Part shown: positions 1-7,839 of the stretch, piece by piece
Layout: each line of letters opens with the position of its first letter
Position numbering within the stretch: the stretch's first letter is position 1
NCBI GenBank assembly: GCA_002336915.1
Contig: DDET01000038.1
Coordinates: forward strand, 91,182 to 155,181
Direction: 5' to 3'
DNA length: 64,000 nucleotides
DNA from: Bacteroidetes bacterium UBA1947
Lineage (GTDB): Bacteria; Bacteroidota; Bacteroidia; Chitinophagales; Chitinophagaceae
Position numbers and translations under genes: made by a program
The notes under the pieces: generated by a model
What the model saw: only the letters and a program-made list of their open reading frames with translations
The model's database searches: none
Told to the model about the DNA's origin: nothing

Positions 1-3
1 TAG

Positions 4-60
4 CCCCGGATGAAATCCGGGGACCAAAACAAGTGAAAAAGCGCAACCCCGAAGGGTGTT
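4..60. repeat. Hairpin-bearing intergenic repeat-like element
   Basis: A perfect 8-bp inverted repeat CCCCGGAT-gaa-ATCCGGGG lies at 4-22. It is followed at 45-60 by a second imperfect hairpin, AACCCCGAAGGGTGTT. Two GC-rich hairpins in an otherwise AT-rich gap look like a dispersed intergenic repeat, but only one copy is seen in this window, so this is inference. It could also be the terminator of a gene left of the window. Confidence 0.35.
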
Positions 61-94
61 GAACATTTATTGATAAACGATTAAAAACAGAGTT

Positions 95-265
95 ATGGAA
101 AACACAAGAAACAATGAACCAACACTGCTGCAAAGCCTGATAGCAGAAGAACTAAAGAAGATCAAAGTGATATACTGCCCGCCGGGGAGTAACTCGGAGA
201 TGTTGCTGGGAATAAGGAATGATGTTGCTGAGAATCTATCCGGCAGACTACAACAAGCGTATTGA
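95..265 (+). CDS. Possible 56-residue ORF or gene remnant
   Basis: An ATG at 95 opens a 56-residue reading frame (starts MENTRNNEPTLLQ, ends SGRLQQAY) after the hairpin repeat. It has no clear ribosome binding site and no recognised domain. Shortly before its stop, another frame reads on through PADYNKRIELSIVDRHCP to a stop near 310. That could mean a frameshifted remnant of a slightly longer gene. The composition is plausible for protein, but a chance ORF cannot be excluded. The stretch from 266 to 402 holds nothing else that I recognise except a short GAAGC-tgc-GCTTC hairpin at 316-328. Confidence 0.2.
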   Translation: MENTRNNEPTLLQSLIAEELKKIKVIYCPPGSNSEMLLGIRNDVAENLSGRLQQAY

Positions 266-402
266 GCTGAGTATTGTAGATCGACATTGCCCGAAGAAGA
301 TAGGCTAAGATTGGCGAAGCTGCGCTTCACTCCTTAAAGGACTTATGATTTTATGCGCCTATTGGTATAGGAGTGTCTATAACAACTTATCGGAGCACCG
401 AT

Positions 403-951
403 TTATTTACTTGCAAACTCCGAAAGCTCATCCAGCTCCTTACCTATTTTTTCATTCCACTCATGCTGCTTATCCGTATTTAGCCCGTGAATGGTTTCAT
501 CATCATATTTCGCCTGTACCTGCTTAAGTTCATCGGAGAAGCCCTGGTAAATATCGCTTACTTTGTGCTTGTCTGCACCTGTCCAACTCTGCTTTGCCAG
601 GCGTTTTCTCAGCTTGCGTGCAGACACTTCACAAAGGTCGAAGTGTCGCTGCTCATGCTGTAACAGGCGTATGCTTCTTTTGCGGGGATGTGCCCATGAT
701 CGTTGGCGGTAGAATATAGGCGATACTGTAACTATCAGTTCTTCGTAGCGATTTACTTTATTTGTTTCATACCCAAAACCACATTGTGATAAGGCGGCCT
801 CGCTTGTTATAGCCGGTACACTGCCTTTAAAATCATTCCAGTTAAGCTTACGGTTTGCAATCCACTTTATCACGTCGGTGCCAACTTCATCCTGGGCCTG
901 TGTAAACATAGGCATCAGCAACATGAATAGCAATATTCGCATCTTCATCAT
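403..951 (-). CDS. DUF922-like secreted putative zinc protease
   Basis: The frame opens at 984, but I prefer the ATG at 951 because it puts the signal peptide MMKMRILLFMLLMPMFTQAQ at the N-terminus; about 182 residues result. The mature part begins with a W-x-DF-x-G segment (LNWNDFKGS) and carries LLQHEQRHFDLCEV, an HExxH-like helix that would bind zinc. This pattern fits the DUF922 family, presumed secreted or periplasmic Zn-dependent proteases. The substrate is unknown. It stands 63 bp downstream of trxB on the same strand, without an obvious functional link. Family assignment is from motif memory; the protease activity is inference. Confidence 0.6.
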   Translation of the reverse strand: MMKMRILLFMLLMPMFTQAQDEVGTDVIKWIANRKLNWNDFKGSVPAITSEAALSQCGFGYETNKVNRYEELIVTVSPIFYRQRSWAHPRKRSIRLLQHEQRHFDLCEVSARKLRKRLAKQSWTGADKHKVSDIYQGFSDELKQVQAKYDDETIHGLNTDKQHEWNEKIGKELDELSEFASK

Positions 952-1014
952 CAGTATTCTTTTTATCGTCAATATCTCTCCCACATACTAAATGATATCA
1001 AAAAGCGGGCCTCT

Positions 1015-1956
1015 TTAATGCGTTTCCAAAGCACCTAAATACCGTTCAGCATCCAGTGCTGCCATGCAGCCACTGCCCGCTGCTGTTACAGCCTGCCTGT
1101 ATGTTTTGTCCTGCACATCGCCGCAGGCAAATACACCCTCTATATTGGTCTTTGATGAGCCTGCAGTGGTGATCAGGTAGCCCTGCTCATCCATATCCAG
1201 CCAGCCTTTGAAGAGCTGTGAATTCGGCTCATGGCCTATAGCCACGAAGAAGGCACTTACCGGTACCACACTTATTTCATTTGTCAGGTTGTTCTGTATT
1301 TTTATCGAGTCCACTTTGTGCTCGCCCATTACTTCCAGCGTATCGGTGTTCCAATACACTTTTATATTTGGCGTTTTCATCACGCGGTCCTGCATTACTT
1401 TACTTGCCCTCATCTCCCCACGACGTATCAGCATGTGTACCGTACTGCACAATTTAGATAGATAAAGTGCCTCTTCGCATGCTGTATCACCTGCGCCTAC
1501 TATAGCAACTTCCTTTCCCTTAAAAAAGAAACCGTCGCACACAGCACATGCCGAAACTCCATGCCCGTTCAGGCGTTCTTCCGAATCAAGCCCCAGCCAT
1601 TTTGCCGATGCTCCTGTTGCTATGATCACCGCATCGGCCTCTATCCATTTCTCTTCATCTATCTCTACTTTAAAAGGCCTGCTGCCAAAGTCTACCTTCG
1701 ATGCCAGTCCCCAGCGTATATCAGCGCCCATACGCTGTGCCTGCTGTTCAAAATCTATCATCATCTGCGGGCCCATTATGCCGTTGGGGTAGCCGGGGTA
1801 GTTCTCTACATCTGTTGTTATGGTAAGCTGTCCGCCCGGTTGCAAACCCTGGTATAATACCGGTTTAAGGTTAGCACGTGCTGCATATATAGCGGCAGTA
1901 TAGCCCGCCGGACCTGAGCCTATTATCAAACATTCTACTTTTTCTATTTCAGCCAT
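1015..1956 (-). CDS. trxB: Thioredoxin-disulfide reductase
   Basis: This cytoplasmic flavoprotein passes electrons from NADPH through FAD to thioredoxin. The 313-residue length is normal for the low-molecular-weight bacterial enzyme. Visible motifs are the FAD-binding GSGPAGYTAAIYAARA near residues 13-28, the redox-active pair C137-A-V-C140 in SACAVCDG, and the NADPH-binding GAGDTACEEA near residues 154-163. The C-terminal FAD motif GVFACGDVQDKTYRQAVTAAG is also present in the expected place. It appears to be a single gene, with 109 bp between its start and the next gene upstream. Confidence 0.95.
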   Translation of the reverse strand: MAEIEKVECLIIGSGPAGYTAAIYAARANLKPVLYQGLQPGGQLTITTDVENYPGYPNGIMGPQMMIDFEQQAQRMGADIRWGLASKVDFGSRPFKVEIDEEKWIEADAVIIATGASAKWLGLDSEERLNGHGVSACAVCDGFFFKGKEVAIVGAGDTACEEALYLSKLCSTVHMLIRRGEMRASKVMQDRVMKTPNIKVYWNTDTLEVMGEHKVDSIKIQNNLTNEISVVPVSAFFVAIGHEPNSQLFKGWLDMDEQGYLITTAGSSKTNIEGVFACGDVQDKTYRQAVTAAGSGCMAALDAERYLGALETH

Positions 1957-2065
1957 ATTTATTTATTGCCTGCAAAAATGCAAAAAAGAATTTTTTCCCG
2001 TAAGTATAATTTTCAACATCGCTATTGAAAACAAGTATATTATGCAGGAAGATAATGCAAATCGC

Positions 2066-2989
2066 TTACTGTACCACGAATGTGGTGTAAATGGTGCCAT
2101 AACCGGCCCATATGCCCAGTGCTCCGTTACTTATATTGGTCTTTAAGTTTATGGGTGTGGAAAAGGGGTTGCCCTGTACATTCCGCGCATAAATAAAAGT
2201 CCTCCAGAAGTCGTACACTTTTTTATCTGTTGAGCACCATTTTAGCGTCACCGTATCGCCCGGGAAAACATAACCCAGCGAGTCATTGTTCCTGTCTTTC
2301 CTGTGCGCAGGGTCTATACCGAGGCTAAGGGGGTACTTTGTCTGTAACGACCCATTCGTAAACTCATCTGTCACTATATCATCGCTCATAAAATATCCCT
2401 GGCTATTGATCTGTGTGTAGTATACGCCGAAATTGCCCAGGGTATCTGGGTCTTTGTAATTTACATAAACGGTCCTGGCCCCTGCGGCAACAGAATCACC
2501 AAATTTAATAGCATCCCCCGCCCAAATACTGTCCATGCCCTTAGGGAAAGGTATTTTGGTTTCTGCCTGGTAAGTTTTCCCATCATAGGTAATAGTAAGG
2601 GTGTATGTTTTGCCGTTTTCCCCTGTCATTTTATTTGCCAGGTTGGCAGTATCTATGCTGTAAAAGGAAAATTTGTTCAGGCTGCCTGTATCCACTGTGT
2701 ATTCCCTGAGTGTGATCGTTTTTGTCCCGTCCGACACGGTGACATTTGCCCCGTGGATAAAACTATTTTCCAGAGTGCTTAGATCTATCTTGGAAAAGAA
2801 GCCTATGGATTTGGTAAGCACTACATAAGGCGGTACATCCGTTTCCACGGCACCTTCCACCACTACTTTTGTATCACCTCCTTTCAGTTTTATCTTCACC
2901 TCTTTTTCACAAGACGATAAGAGGCTCAGTATAAAAAAGGCAATGCCGCAAAAAAAGAAAGCACCGCTTTTTAAAGATAAACGTAACAT
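2066..2989 (-). CDS. DUF4249 family lipoprotein
   Basis: The start at 2989 gives a 307-residue protein whose N-terminus has a hydrophobic stretch ending in the lipobox LLSSC, so it should be a lipoprotein. An earlier in-frame ATG at 3028 would overlap the upstream gene and hide the signal. The segment KVVVEGAVETDVPPYVVLTKSIGFFSK and the following beta-rich body fit DUF4249, a Bacteroidota outer-membrane lipoprotein family often found near TonB-dependent receptors. No such receptor is adjacent here. The start follows the L,D-transpeptidase stop by about 25 bp, so the two may be cotranscribed. Function unknown. Confidence 0.7.
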   Translation of the reverse strand: MLRLSLKSGAFFFCGIAFFILSLLSSCEKEVKIKLKGGDTKVVVEGAVETDVPPYVVLTKSIGFFSKIDLSTLENSFIHGANVTVSDGTKTITLREYTVDTGSLNKFSFYSIDTANLANKMTGENGKTYTLTITYDGKTYQAETKIPFPKGMDSIWAGDAIKFGDSVAAGARTVYVNYKDPDTLGNFGVYYTQINSQGYFMSDDIVTDEFTNGSLQTKYPLSLGIDPAHRKDRNNDSLGYVFPGDTVTLKWCSTDKKVYDFWRTFIYARNVQGNPFSTPINLKTNISNGALGIWAGYGTIYTTFVVQ

Positions 2990-3014
2990 AGTTGTTGCTT
3001 GATGGGATGGCTGT

Positions 3015-3788
3015 TTAATCGTTTGCATAATTGCCCTCGGGAGTATACATTACGGGCAACAATTTGTGGTTCTTTTCAAAGTAGTCATAGCCTTGTTTCA
3101 GGTTCACCCAAAAACGTTGTTTTGCTGTGTCGGCAGCATATGCTTTACCAAGGAAGTTCAAGCCAGGTTTGGTAAAGCGTACGGGGTAGATATGCACAGG
3201 TATGTATGTTTCGCCATTCAGTTTTGCATTGAGGCAAAGCACGTATAGTTCCTGTATCACGTCATCGGTCATTGGCATACAGCCTATGGTTACGCAGCCG
3301 CCATGTATATAGATATCACCGCCCGGTTTCTGCTTGTCGCCCAATACACGGTCAGCATAGTTGGGATAGTTTAAAAGCATCGACAGGTAAAAATCGCTCT
3401 TCGGGTTAAAGTCTTCAATGAAATAATATCCTTCCGGTACCTGGTGGTCACCTTCAAAACGCTTGGGCCCTAAAATGCCCGACAAAGCGCAGATGCGGTA
3501 GGTTTTGATGAGCTTATATTCTTCGCCGGCATCATTGCGCGCCCAAAGTTCCATTTCGTTTTGCGATTTGAACGTACGCAGGTATATATCATGTGCCGGG
3601 TAGCTCACGCCTTGTTTTTCAAACATACCTCTCAGGCTGTCGCCATACTTGCCCCATGCGTTCGACACTCGTGTAAAAGACAACTGGAAATTCTTAAAAG
3701 CCTGCACATCGTCCTGTGCGAAAACCGGCGCGGATATCGCAAATAACGCTACAAAAAACAAACTGCGGAGCAGCTTCAGTCTTACCAT
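3015..3788 (-). CDS. L,D-transpeptidase (YkuD/ErfK family)
   Basis: This 257-residue protein has a cleavable signal peptide ending near AFAISAPVFAQ. Its catalytic motif HGGCVTIGC lies at residues 162-170; C170 is the expected nucleophile of the YkuD fold and H162 its partner. Enzymes of this family make 3-3 crosslinks in peptidoglycan or attach proteins to it in the periplasm. The layout, with a long region before the motif, resembles the YafK-like subgroup. It precedes the DUF4249 lipoprotein gene on the same strand. The exact reaction, crosslinking or trimming, cannot be told from the sequence. Confidence 0.8.
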   Translation of the reverse strand: MVRLKLLRSLFFVALFAISAPVFAQDDVQAFKNFQLSFTRVSNAWGKYGDSLRGMFEKQGVSYPAHDIYLRTFKSQNEMELWARNDAGEEYKLIKTYRICALSGILGPKRFEGDHQVPEGYYFIEDFNPKSDFYLSMLLNYPNYADRVLGDKQKPGGDIYIHGGCVTIGCMPMTDDVIQELYVLCLNAKLNGETYIPVHIYPVRFTKPGLNFLGKAYAADTAKQRFWVNLKQGYDYFEKNHKLLPVMYTPEGNYAND

Positions 3789-3888
3789 ATGGACTTGAAT
3801 AAAGAGTGAGTAAATGCAATACCTGTACTATTTATTGCATATCACGCAAATATACGGGTAATAGGTCACAATTATTTCCTAAAAAACG

Positions 3889-3916
3889 AAAAAAAGGCCC
3901 TGGAAAGGGCCCTTCA
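3889..3916 (-). terminator. Intrinsic terminator after the gene at 3942
   Basis: On the minus strand the stem GGCCCT-ttcc-AGGGCC is followed directly by seven T. It lies about 26 bp beyond the stop codon of the secreted protein gene. Confidence 0.75.
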
Positions 3917-3941
3917 CATATAGAGGATAAGAGAGAGCGTA

Positions 3942-4487
3942 TTATTGCTGCGTGGCTGTGTAAACTACGTCCACTGCATATGTACCGGCAGGGTAAGACC
4001 AGCCCGGTGTAGCCTGGTACATTACTGAGAAGGTTTGGTTACCTCCGTAAGTACCGCCTGTTATTAAATTCTGGTTTGTTGAAGTGATATCCGTGTAGTT
4101 TGCGAAGGTGCCTGCTATAGCACCACCTGTACCATTTGCTGATACTTTAACGTCAAGAACAGTAGCTACCGGCATTACAGGTGAAGGAACAGTAGTACCT
4201 GTATAGCTGAAGTTTGTGGCGCTTGATTTTACCTGTATGTTGAAGGTTTTATTTGACCTTACTTTAAGTGCCTGTGCTGAGGATACAACACCACTTGCGT
4301 AGTCGGCAGTAGTAGTGAATGGCATACTTACCAGGGGGCCTGTTGCAGTATTGTTGGCAGTAAAGGTCATGTCAATTGCATTGCTCAGCACCAGGTTGGC
4401 TGTCTGAGAGGCTGTAGTTGAAACCTGTGCAAAAGAAGCGGTTGCGTAAAATGATAAAATTGTGGCGAATAAAGCGATCTTTTTCAT
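3942..4487 (-). CDS. Small secreted protein of unknown function, possibly surface-exposed
   Basis: The start at 4487 gives a 181-residue protein with a clear signal peptide, MKKIALFATILSFYATASFA. The mature chain is rich in Ser, Thr, Ala and Asn, has no cysteine, and ends in AGTYAVDVVYTATQQ, a beta-strand pattern like DUF4402 or spore-coat-U-like pilin folds. That resemblance is weak and is inference. A longer frame runs back to 4622, but it would translate the tetranucleotide repeat as Gln-Thr-Asn-Lys units and bury the signal peptide. The (TTTG)11 tract at 4531-4574 lies 44-87 bp upstream of the chosen start, so expression may vary with repeat length. An intrinsic terminator follows. Confidence 0.6.
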   Translation of the reverse strand: MKKIALFATILSFYATASFAQVSTTASQTANLVLSNAIDMTFTANNTATGPLVSMPFTTTADYASGVVSSAQALKVRSNKTFNIQVKSSATNFSYTGTTVPSPVMPVATVLDVKVSANGTGGAIAGTFANYTDITSTNQNLITGGTYGGNQTFSVMYQATPGWSYPAGTYAVDVVYTATQQ

Positions 4488-4530
4488 GTTGTTTGTTTTT
4501 GGCGATTTTTTTGAAAATTTGTTTGGTATG

Positions 4531-4574
4531 TTTGTTTGTTTGTTTGTTTGTTTGTTTGTTTGTTTGTTTGTTTG
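4531..4574. repeat. Tetranucleotide microsatellite (TTTG)11
   Basis: Eleven perfect TTTG units (CAAA on the coding strand of the downstream gene). The tract is placed between a possible minus-strand -7 element (CATCTTTG near 4578-4585 read in reverse) and the start codon at 4487, so it probably lies in the 5' leader. Confidence 0.9.
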
Positions 4575-4688
4575 ATGATGCAAAGATGGGACGGCAAATG
4601 CCCGTAGCGAAATTTTTGGCATGGCTTAACAGCCCCTTTGTAAGCAGCTAACAAGCTATTAACAAGTGCCCCGGGGCCTAAAAATGCG

Positions 4689-4713
4689 AAAAACCCCTGC
4701 TGGACAGCAGGGG
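4689..4713 (-). terminator. Intrinsic terminator of the blaI-blaR1-like operon
   Basis: The stem CCCCTGCT with loop gtcc and AGCAGGGG is followed by five T on the minus strand. It sits 28 bp beyond the stop codon at 4742. Confidence 0.8.
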
Positions 4714-4741
4714 CCTTGGTTAAAAAGGATATGTTGGTTCC

Positions 4742-6784
4742 TTAGTCTGTCATACTGATATTGATGTAGTCACGGTCGCCTTTTATGGCCACTTGCTTAT
4801 TTTCCATGTACTTACTATATCTCTTATAGATATCGGCAGGTTGCAACTGCCCGTTTATATACAGGCGGTCACTGTATTTCTCCACTTTGTAGCTCTTCGA
4901 GCGGTCCAGCAGGCCATCCTTTTCCATTTTATGCAGCATATCCTCTATCGGACCAGTTGTGTGTGATGCCGTTAATGACACACTGGACGAGCCATGGCCT
5001 TTACCGCCTGTACTATAAGAATAGCTGTTGCCTGAACCACTGCCATTGCTATATACATAGCTATTTGTACCCCCGCTGCCGGCACTGCTTGACGTTACCG
5101 CCATATTATAGGACGAATGCGATTTTCGGCTGCGTTCAGCCTCTTCCAGCGCCTTGCGCGACTGTGCAATGGCTTTTTGGCTTTGTTTGCGGGCCAGTTC
5201 CAGGCTTTCCTCCACTTGTTTGCGAACCTTAGGGTCCCTAATGGATCTTTGAGCTTCCCTCAGGCCTTTGTCTATTTCGCGTTGCACTTGGTTCCAGTTC
5301 ACCGCATCCAATTCCTTTTTAGCTTGGGCCAGGTTTCTGTCCAATGAGGGCCAGTCTGCCTGGGCAATTTCGAGACCTGCCTTCGCCACCTCTTTGCCTG
5401 CCTGTTCCATTTCCCTCCCTATCTGGTCCCAGTCTATTGCAGCCATTTCTTTATTGGCTTTTTTCATCTCTTTGTTTATTTGCGCCCAGTCAACATCAGC
5501 CATTTCTTTGTTGGCTTTATCCAGTTCTTTATCCGCCTTCTTCAGTTCTCTGTCTCGTTCATCCCAATTGGGTGCTTCAGGCGCCTCTGCAGTTTCCGGC
5601 GCTTCATTTGCTTCAGGCGGCTCTGGTGCTTCTGGTGCCTCTACGGCTTCCACCGGCTCTGCCGGTTTAGGGCTTTTGGGTGGTCTGGGTCCTATATTGC
5701 TGCTGTGAGTAGTATTGGTTTTGCCCTTTGCTTTATGTGATTGTGCAAAAGAAGGAGAAAACCATGCGATCGATATTACCAGGGCAGCTATTACCAGCGT
5801 GGCTATGATAGCTGTTGTGTAATTGTTCTTTTGTTTTTTCATTTCCATTATGCGTTTAATTCGGTGAAGTAATCGGTTTTTATTACCTGTGGCTGCCAGG
5901 GCCAGTTGACTCGCCTGGCTACGGTATGCCTCCAGCGCGGCAAGTGCCTTGGCGTAGGGTAGAGGTCCCTCCGTACAGGATAGCACAAGGTCATCGCAGC
6001 AATGCTCCCGCTCCCGCCTTACTATGGATGAGCTCAGCCATACAAATGGGTTAAAGAACAAAATTGTCTCTGCTATTGCCTGGAAGATGTTCAGCAGGTA
6101 GTCATTCCGCTTTATATGTGCCAGTTCATGCAGTAATATGGCCTCCAGTTGCTCTGTACTTAAACTGCCTGCCATCGCGATTGGCATCAGTATCACAGGC
6201 TTCAGGCTGCCAATGGTCATTGGTACTTTGGCGTATATACTATAGAATAGCTGCACCGGGCGGCTTATAAAGAGTTGCTCCTTTTTGCTTTGTATCCAAT
6301 TGCTGAGATCACTTGCAGGTATTGTTATGCCTTTGTGGCGTAGCTTCCTTACCTCGTATATGCTTATGCCGAACCTTCCCAGCATAAAGAACAGGCCGAG
6401 CAAATACAGTCCTACTGCCAGTGGTAGGTATGGCTGCACCTCTGCCAAGATCCTGCTAAGTATATTGCTGTTAAATGCTGCCTGTGGGATCGTAACAAGA
6501 GTGGTGGTCTTTATAGGTGTAGCCTCTGCGCCGGCCTGTGTTATAAATACTGTTGCACTTCTCAGCCTGAACCATTGTTCCGCCCATGTATCCAGGAACC
6601 ACATAAAAATCACTGTTAAAGACGATATCGATAGCAGGTAGCGCAGTTTAGCGCTCTGCTTGCCTGAAAAGGCAAGGACAATGCGTAGGCAGCCATAGAT
6701 AAGCAGGCCCTGCCACAGCGATTGAAATAAGGCCCAGCCCAGCGACTGTACCAATAGAGAGGTTTGTGGAACTAAGTTATTCAT
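4742..6784 (-). CDS. BlaR1/MecR1-type M56 membrane metallopeptidase with coiled-coil repeat region
   Basis: The 680-residue protein has an N-terminal multi-pass membrane part. The zinc protease motif HELAH is at residues 219-223, with a downstream RREREHCCDD near 257-265 as in family M56. A further membrane segment lies near 323-345. In BlaR1 such proteases cleave or trigger cleavage of BlaI after an outside signal. Here the extracellular part has no penicillin-binding SxxK domain. It has an EAPE-rich linker (about 372-405), then a heptad-like region (407-550) with repeats built on DW-x-QI-x-KEM-x-KA, then a Gly/Ser-rich linker and a small C-terminal domain. The ligand is therefore probably not a beta-lactam. 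It lies 36 bp downstream of the BlaI-like gene and is followed by a terminator. Confidence 0.85.
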   Translation of the reverse strand: MNNLVPQTSLLVQSLGWALFQSLWQGLLIYGCLRIVLAFSGKQSAKLRYLLSISSLTVIFMWFLDTWAEQWFRLRSATVFITQAGAEATPIKTTTLVTIPQAAFNSNILSRILAEVQPYLPLAVGLYLLGLFFMLGRFGISIYEVRKLRHKGITIPASDLSNWIQSKKEQLFISRPVQLFYSIYAKVPMTIGSLKPVILMPIAMAGSLSTEQLEAILLHELAHIKRNDYLLNIFQAIAETILFFNPFVWLSSSIVRREREHCCDDLVLSCTEGPLPYAKALAALEAYRSQASQLALAATGNKNRLLHRIKRIMEMKKQKNNYTTAIIATLVIAALVISIAWFSPSFAQSHKAKGKTNTTHSSNIGPRPPKSPKPAEPVEAVEAPEAPEPPEANEAPETAEAPEAPNWDERDRELKKADKELDKANKEMADVDWAQINKEMKKANKEMAAIDWDQIGREMEQAGKEVAKAGLEIAQADWPSLDRNLAQAKKELDAVNWNQVQREIDKGLREAQRSIRDPKVRKQVEESLELARKQSQKAIAQSRKALEEAERSRKSHSSYNMAVTSSSAGSGGTNSYVYSNGSGSGNSYSYSTGGKGHGSSSVSLTASHTTGPIEDMLHKMEKDGLLDRSKSYKVEKYSDRLYINGQLQPADIYKRYSKYMENKQVAIKGDRDYINISMTD

Positions 6785-6820
6785 GGCTTTTCTGTTTGCT
6801 GTTTGAATAATTTTTGGGTA

Positions 6821-7207
6821 CTATTCGTCTTTTTTTCCTTCCATTTTTTCCAGGTATTGCCTTATCTGCTCCAGTTCTTCTTTGCTTGCATTATGGTTGC
6901 CCAGCGCCTGCATTACCAGTTGCGTGGTCGATCCGTTAAATGCCGCATCTATCATACGCTGTATTATTTGCCCCTGGGTCTGTTTTTGCGATACTGCTGC
7001 TTTATATATATGGGTTTTGTTGGCCGTATCCCTGTCCAGCAGCTTCTTTTCATGCATTATCTGCATCAGCTTCAGGGTAGTGGTATAGCCTGCGTCTTTA
7101 CTTTGCTCCAGTACCTCGTGCACCTCGCGAACGGTGCTCGGGCCTTTTGCCCATAGTATGTTCAATATCTCCAGTTCACTGTCCGTCGGCTTTATTAGCT
7201 TACTCAT
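6821..7207 (-). CDS. BlaI/MecI/CopY family transcriptional repressor
   Basis: The 128-residue length and the N-terminal winged-helix segment (PTDSELEILNILWAKGPSTV, then REVHEVLEQSKDAGYTTTLK) are typical of BlaI/MecI. The C-terminal helices (residues about 70-125) provide the dimer. Such repressors bind paired dyads in their own promoter and are inactivated by proteolysis through a BlaR1-type partner, which follows directly. Two perfect 16-bp dyads lie 62-102 bp upstream and overlap the promoter, supporting autoregulation of the two-gene operon. The target genes elsewhere in the genome are unknown. Confidence 0.9.
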   Translation of the reverse strand: MSKLIKPTDSELEILNILWAKGPSTVREVHEVLEQSKDAGYTTTLKLMQIMHEKKLLDRDTANKTHIYKAAVSQKQTQGQIIQRMIDAAFNGSTTQLVMQALGNHNASKEELEQIRQYLEKMEGKKDE

Positions 7208-7269
7208 TATGTTGTGTTTATTATTAGCTTTAAAAAAGATAGGGTTCAGTTATTGTTTGTTTAGTCTTC

Positions 7270-7318
7270 TACGAATTGTTTCGTAAACAAACCTACGAAT
7301 TATTTCGTAAATAACAAA
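7270..7318 (-). promoter_or_regulatory. Promoter with twin operator for the blaI-like operon
   Basis: On the minus strand, TTTG (7318-7315) and TAGGTTTG (7295-7288) are separated by 19 bp, a Bacteroidota -33/-7 promoter. Two dyads, TACGAA-N4-TTCGTA, lie at 7294-7309 (inside the spacer) and 7270-7285 (at the expected transcription start), 24 bp centre to centre. Binding by the BlaI-like repressor is inference. Confidence 0.75.
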
Positions 7319-7414
7319 GCCAAAGACCGTTTTAGGTATTTTTTAACACAACAAAAGATTAGTAATAAATGTACGCACTGTACCTTAGCATCATATAGGG
7401 GAGGAGAGGACCTT

Positions 7415-7451
7415 AAAAAGACTAATGCCCGCGATGATTATCGCGGGCATT
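7415..7451 (-). terminator. Intrinsic terminator of rpsT
   Basis: A 12-bp perfect stem, AATGCCCGCGAT with a gatt loop, is followed on the minus strand by CTTTTT. It lies 29 bp after the rpsT stop codon. Confidence 0.85.
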
Positions 7452-7479
7452 GTCTATTATATAATGATGTATCAGCTAA

Positions 7480-7734
7480 TTAAGCCATGGCATTAACTCT
7501 CTTAACGATGCCCGATTTAACGTTGCCTGCTTTGTTCTTGTGTATAACGTTGCGTTTAGCCAGTTTGTCTATCATAGACATAACTTTAGGAAGTTCCGCT
7601 GCAACTGCTGCTTTATCAGTGCCTGCTAATAGCCTGCGTATAGCATTACGCGTGGTTTTGCCATAATAACGGTTACGGTCGCGGCGCTTTTCACTCTGGC
7701 GGATATCCTTTTTGGTAGCTTTATGGTTTGCCAT
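7480..7734 (-). CDS. rpsT: 30S ribosomal protein S20
   Basis: The 84-residue basic protein (MANHKATKKDIRQSEKRRDR, with RNAIRRLL and VIHKNKAGNVKSGIVKRVN later) matches S20, which binds 16S rRNA in the body of the small subunit. The length is usual for the family. It appears monocistronic: a minus-strand TACCTTTG -7 element is at 7773-7766 and an intrinsic terminator follows the stop. The start at 7734 is the conserved one; a frame-shifted overlapping ORF on the same strand is a shadow. Confidence 0.95.
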   Translation of the reverse strand: MANHKATKKDIRQSEKRRDRNRYYGKTTRNAIRRLLAGTDKAAVAAELPKVMSMIDKLAKRNVIHKNKAGNVKSGIVKRVNAMA

Positions 7735-7839
7735 TTAATCTTTTCTTTTTTTATTTTAAGGACTGCAAAGGTAGCAAAATATCCTGAACAAAAAATATTT
7801 TTTTGCAATAAACAATATGGGAATTTGTTGGCATAAGCA

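Noticed and set aside
2010..2031. TTTTCAA/TTGAAAA inverted repeat between trxB and the DUF4249 gene
   Set aside because: Short AT-only stem with an eight-base loop and no T run; too weak to call as a terminator or operator.
5268..5708. Long plus-strand frame rich in Ser/Ala/Leu
   Set aside because: It is the antisense of the Lys/Glu/Ala-rich repeat region of the BlaR1-like gene; its composition mirrors those repeats.
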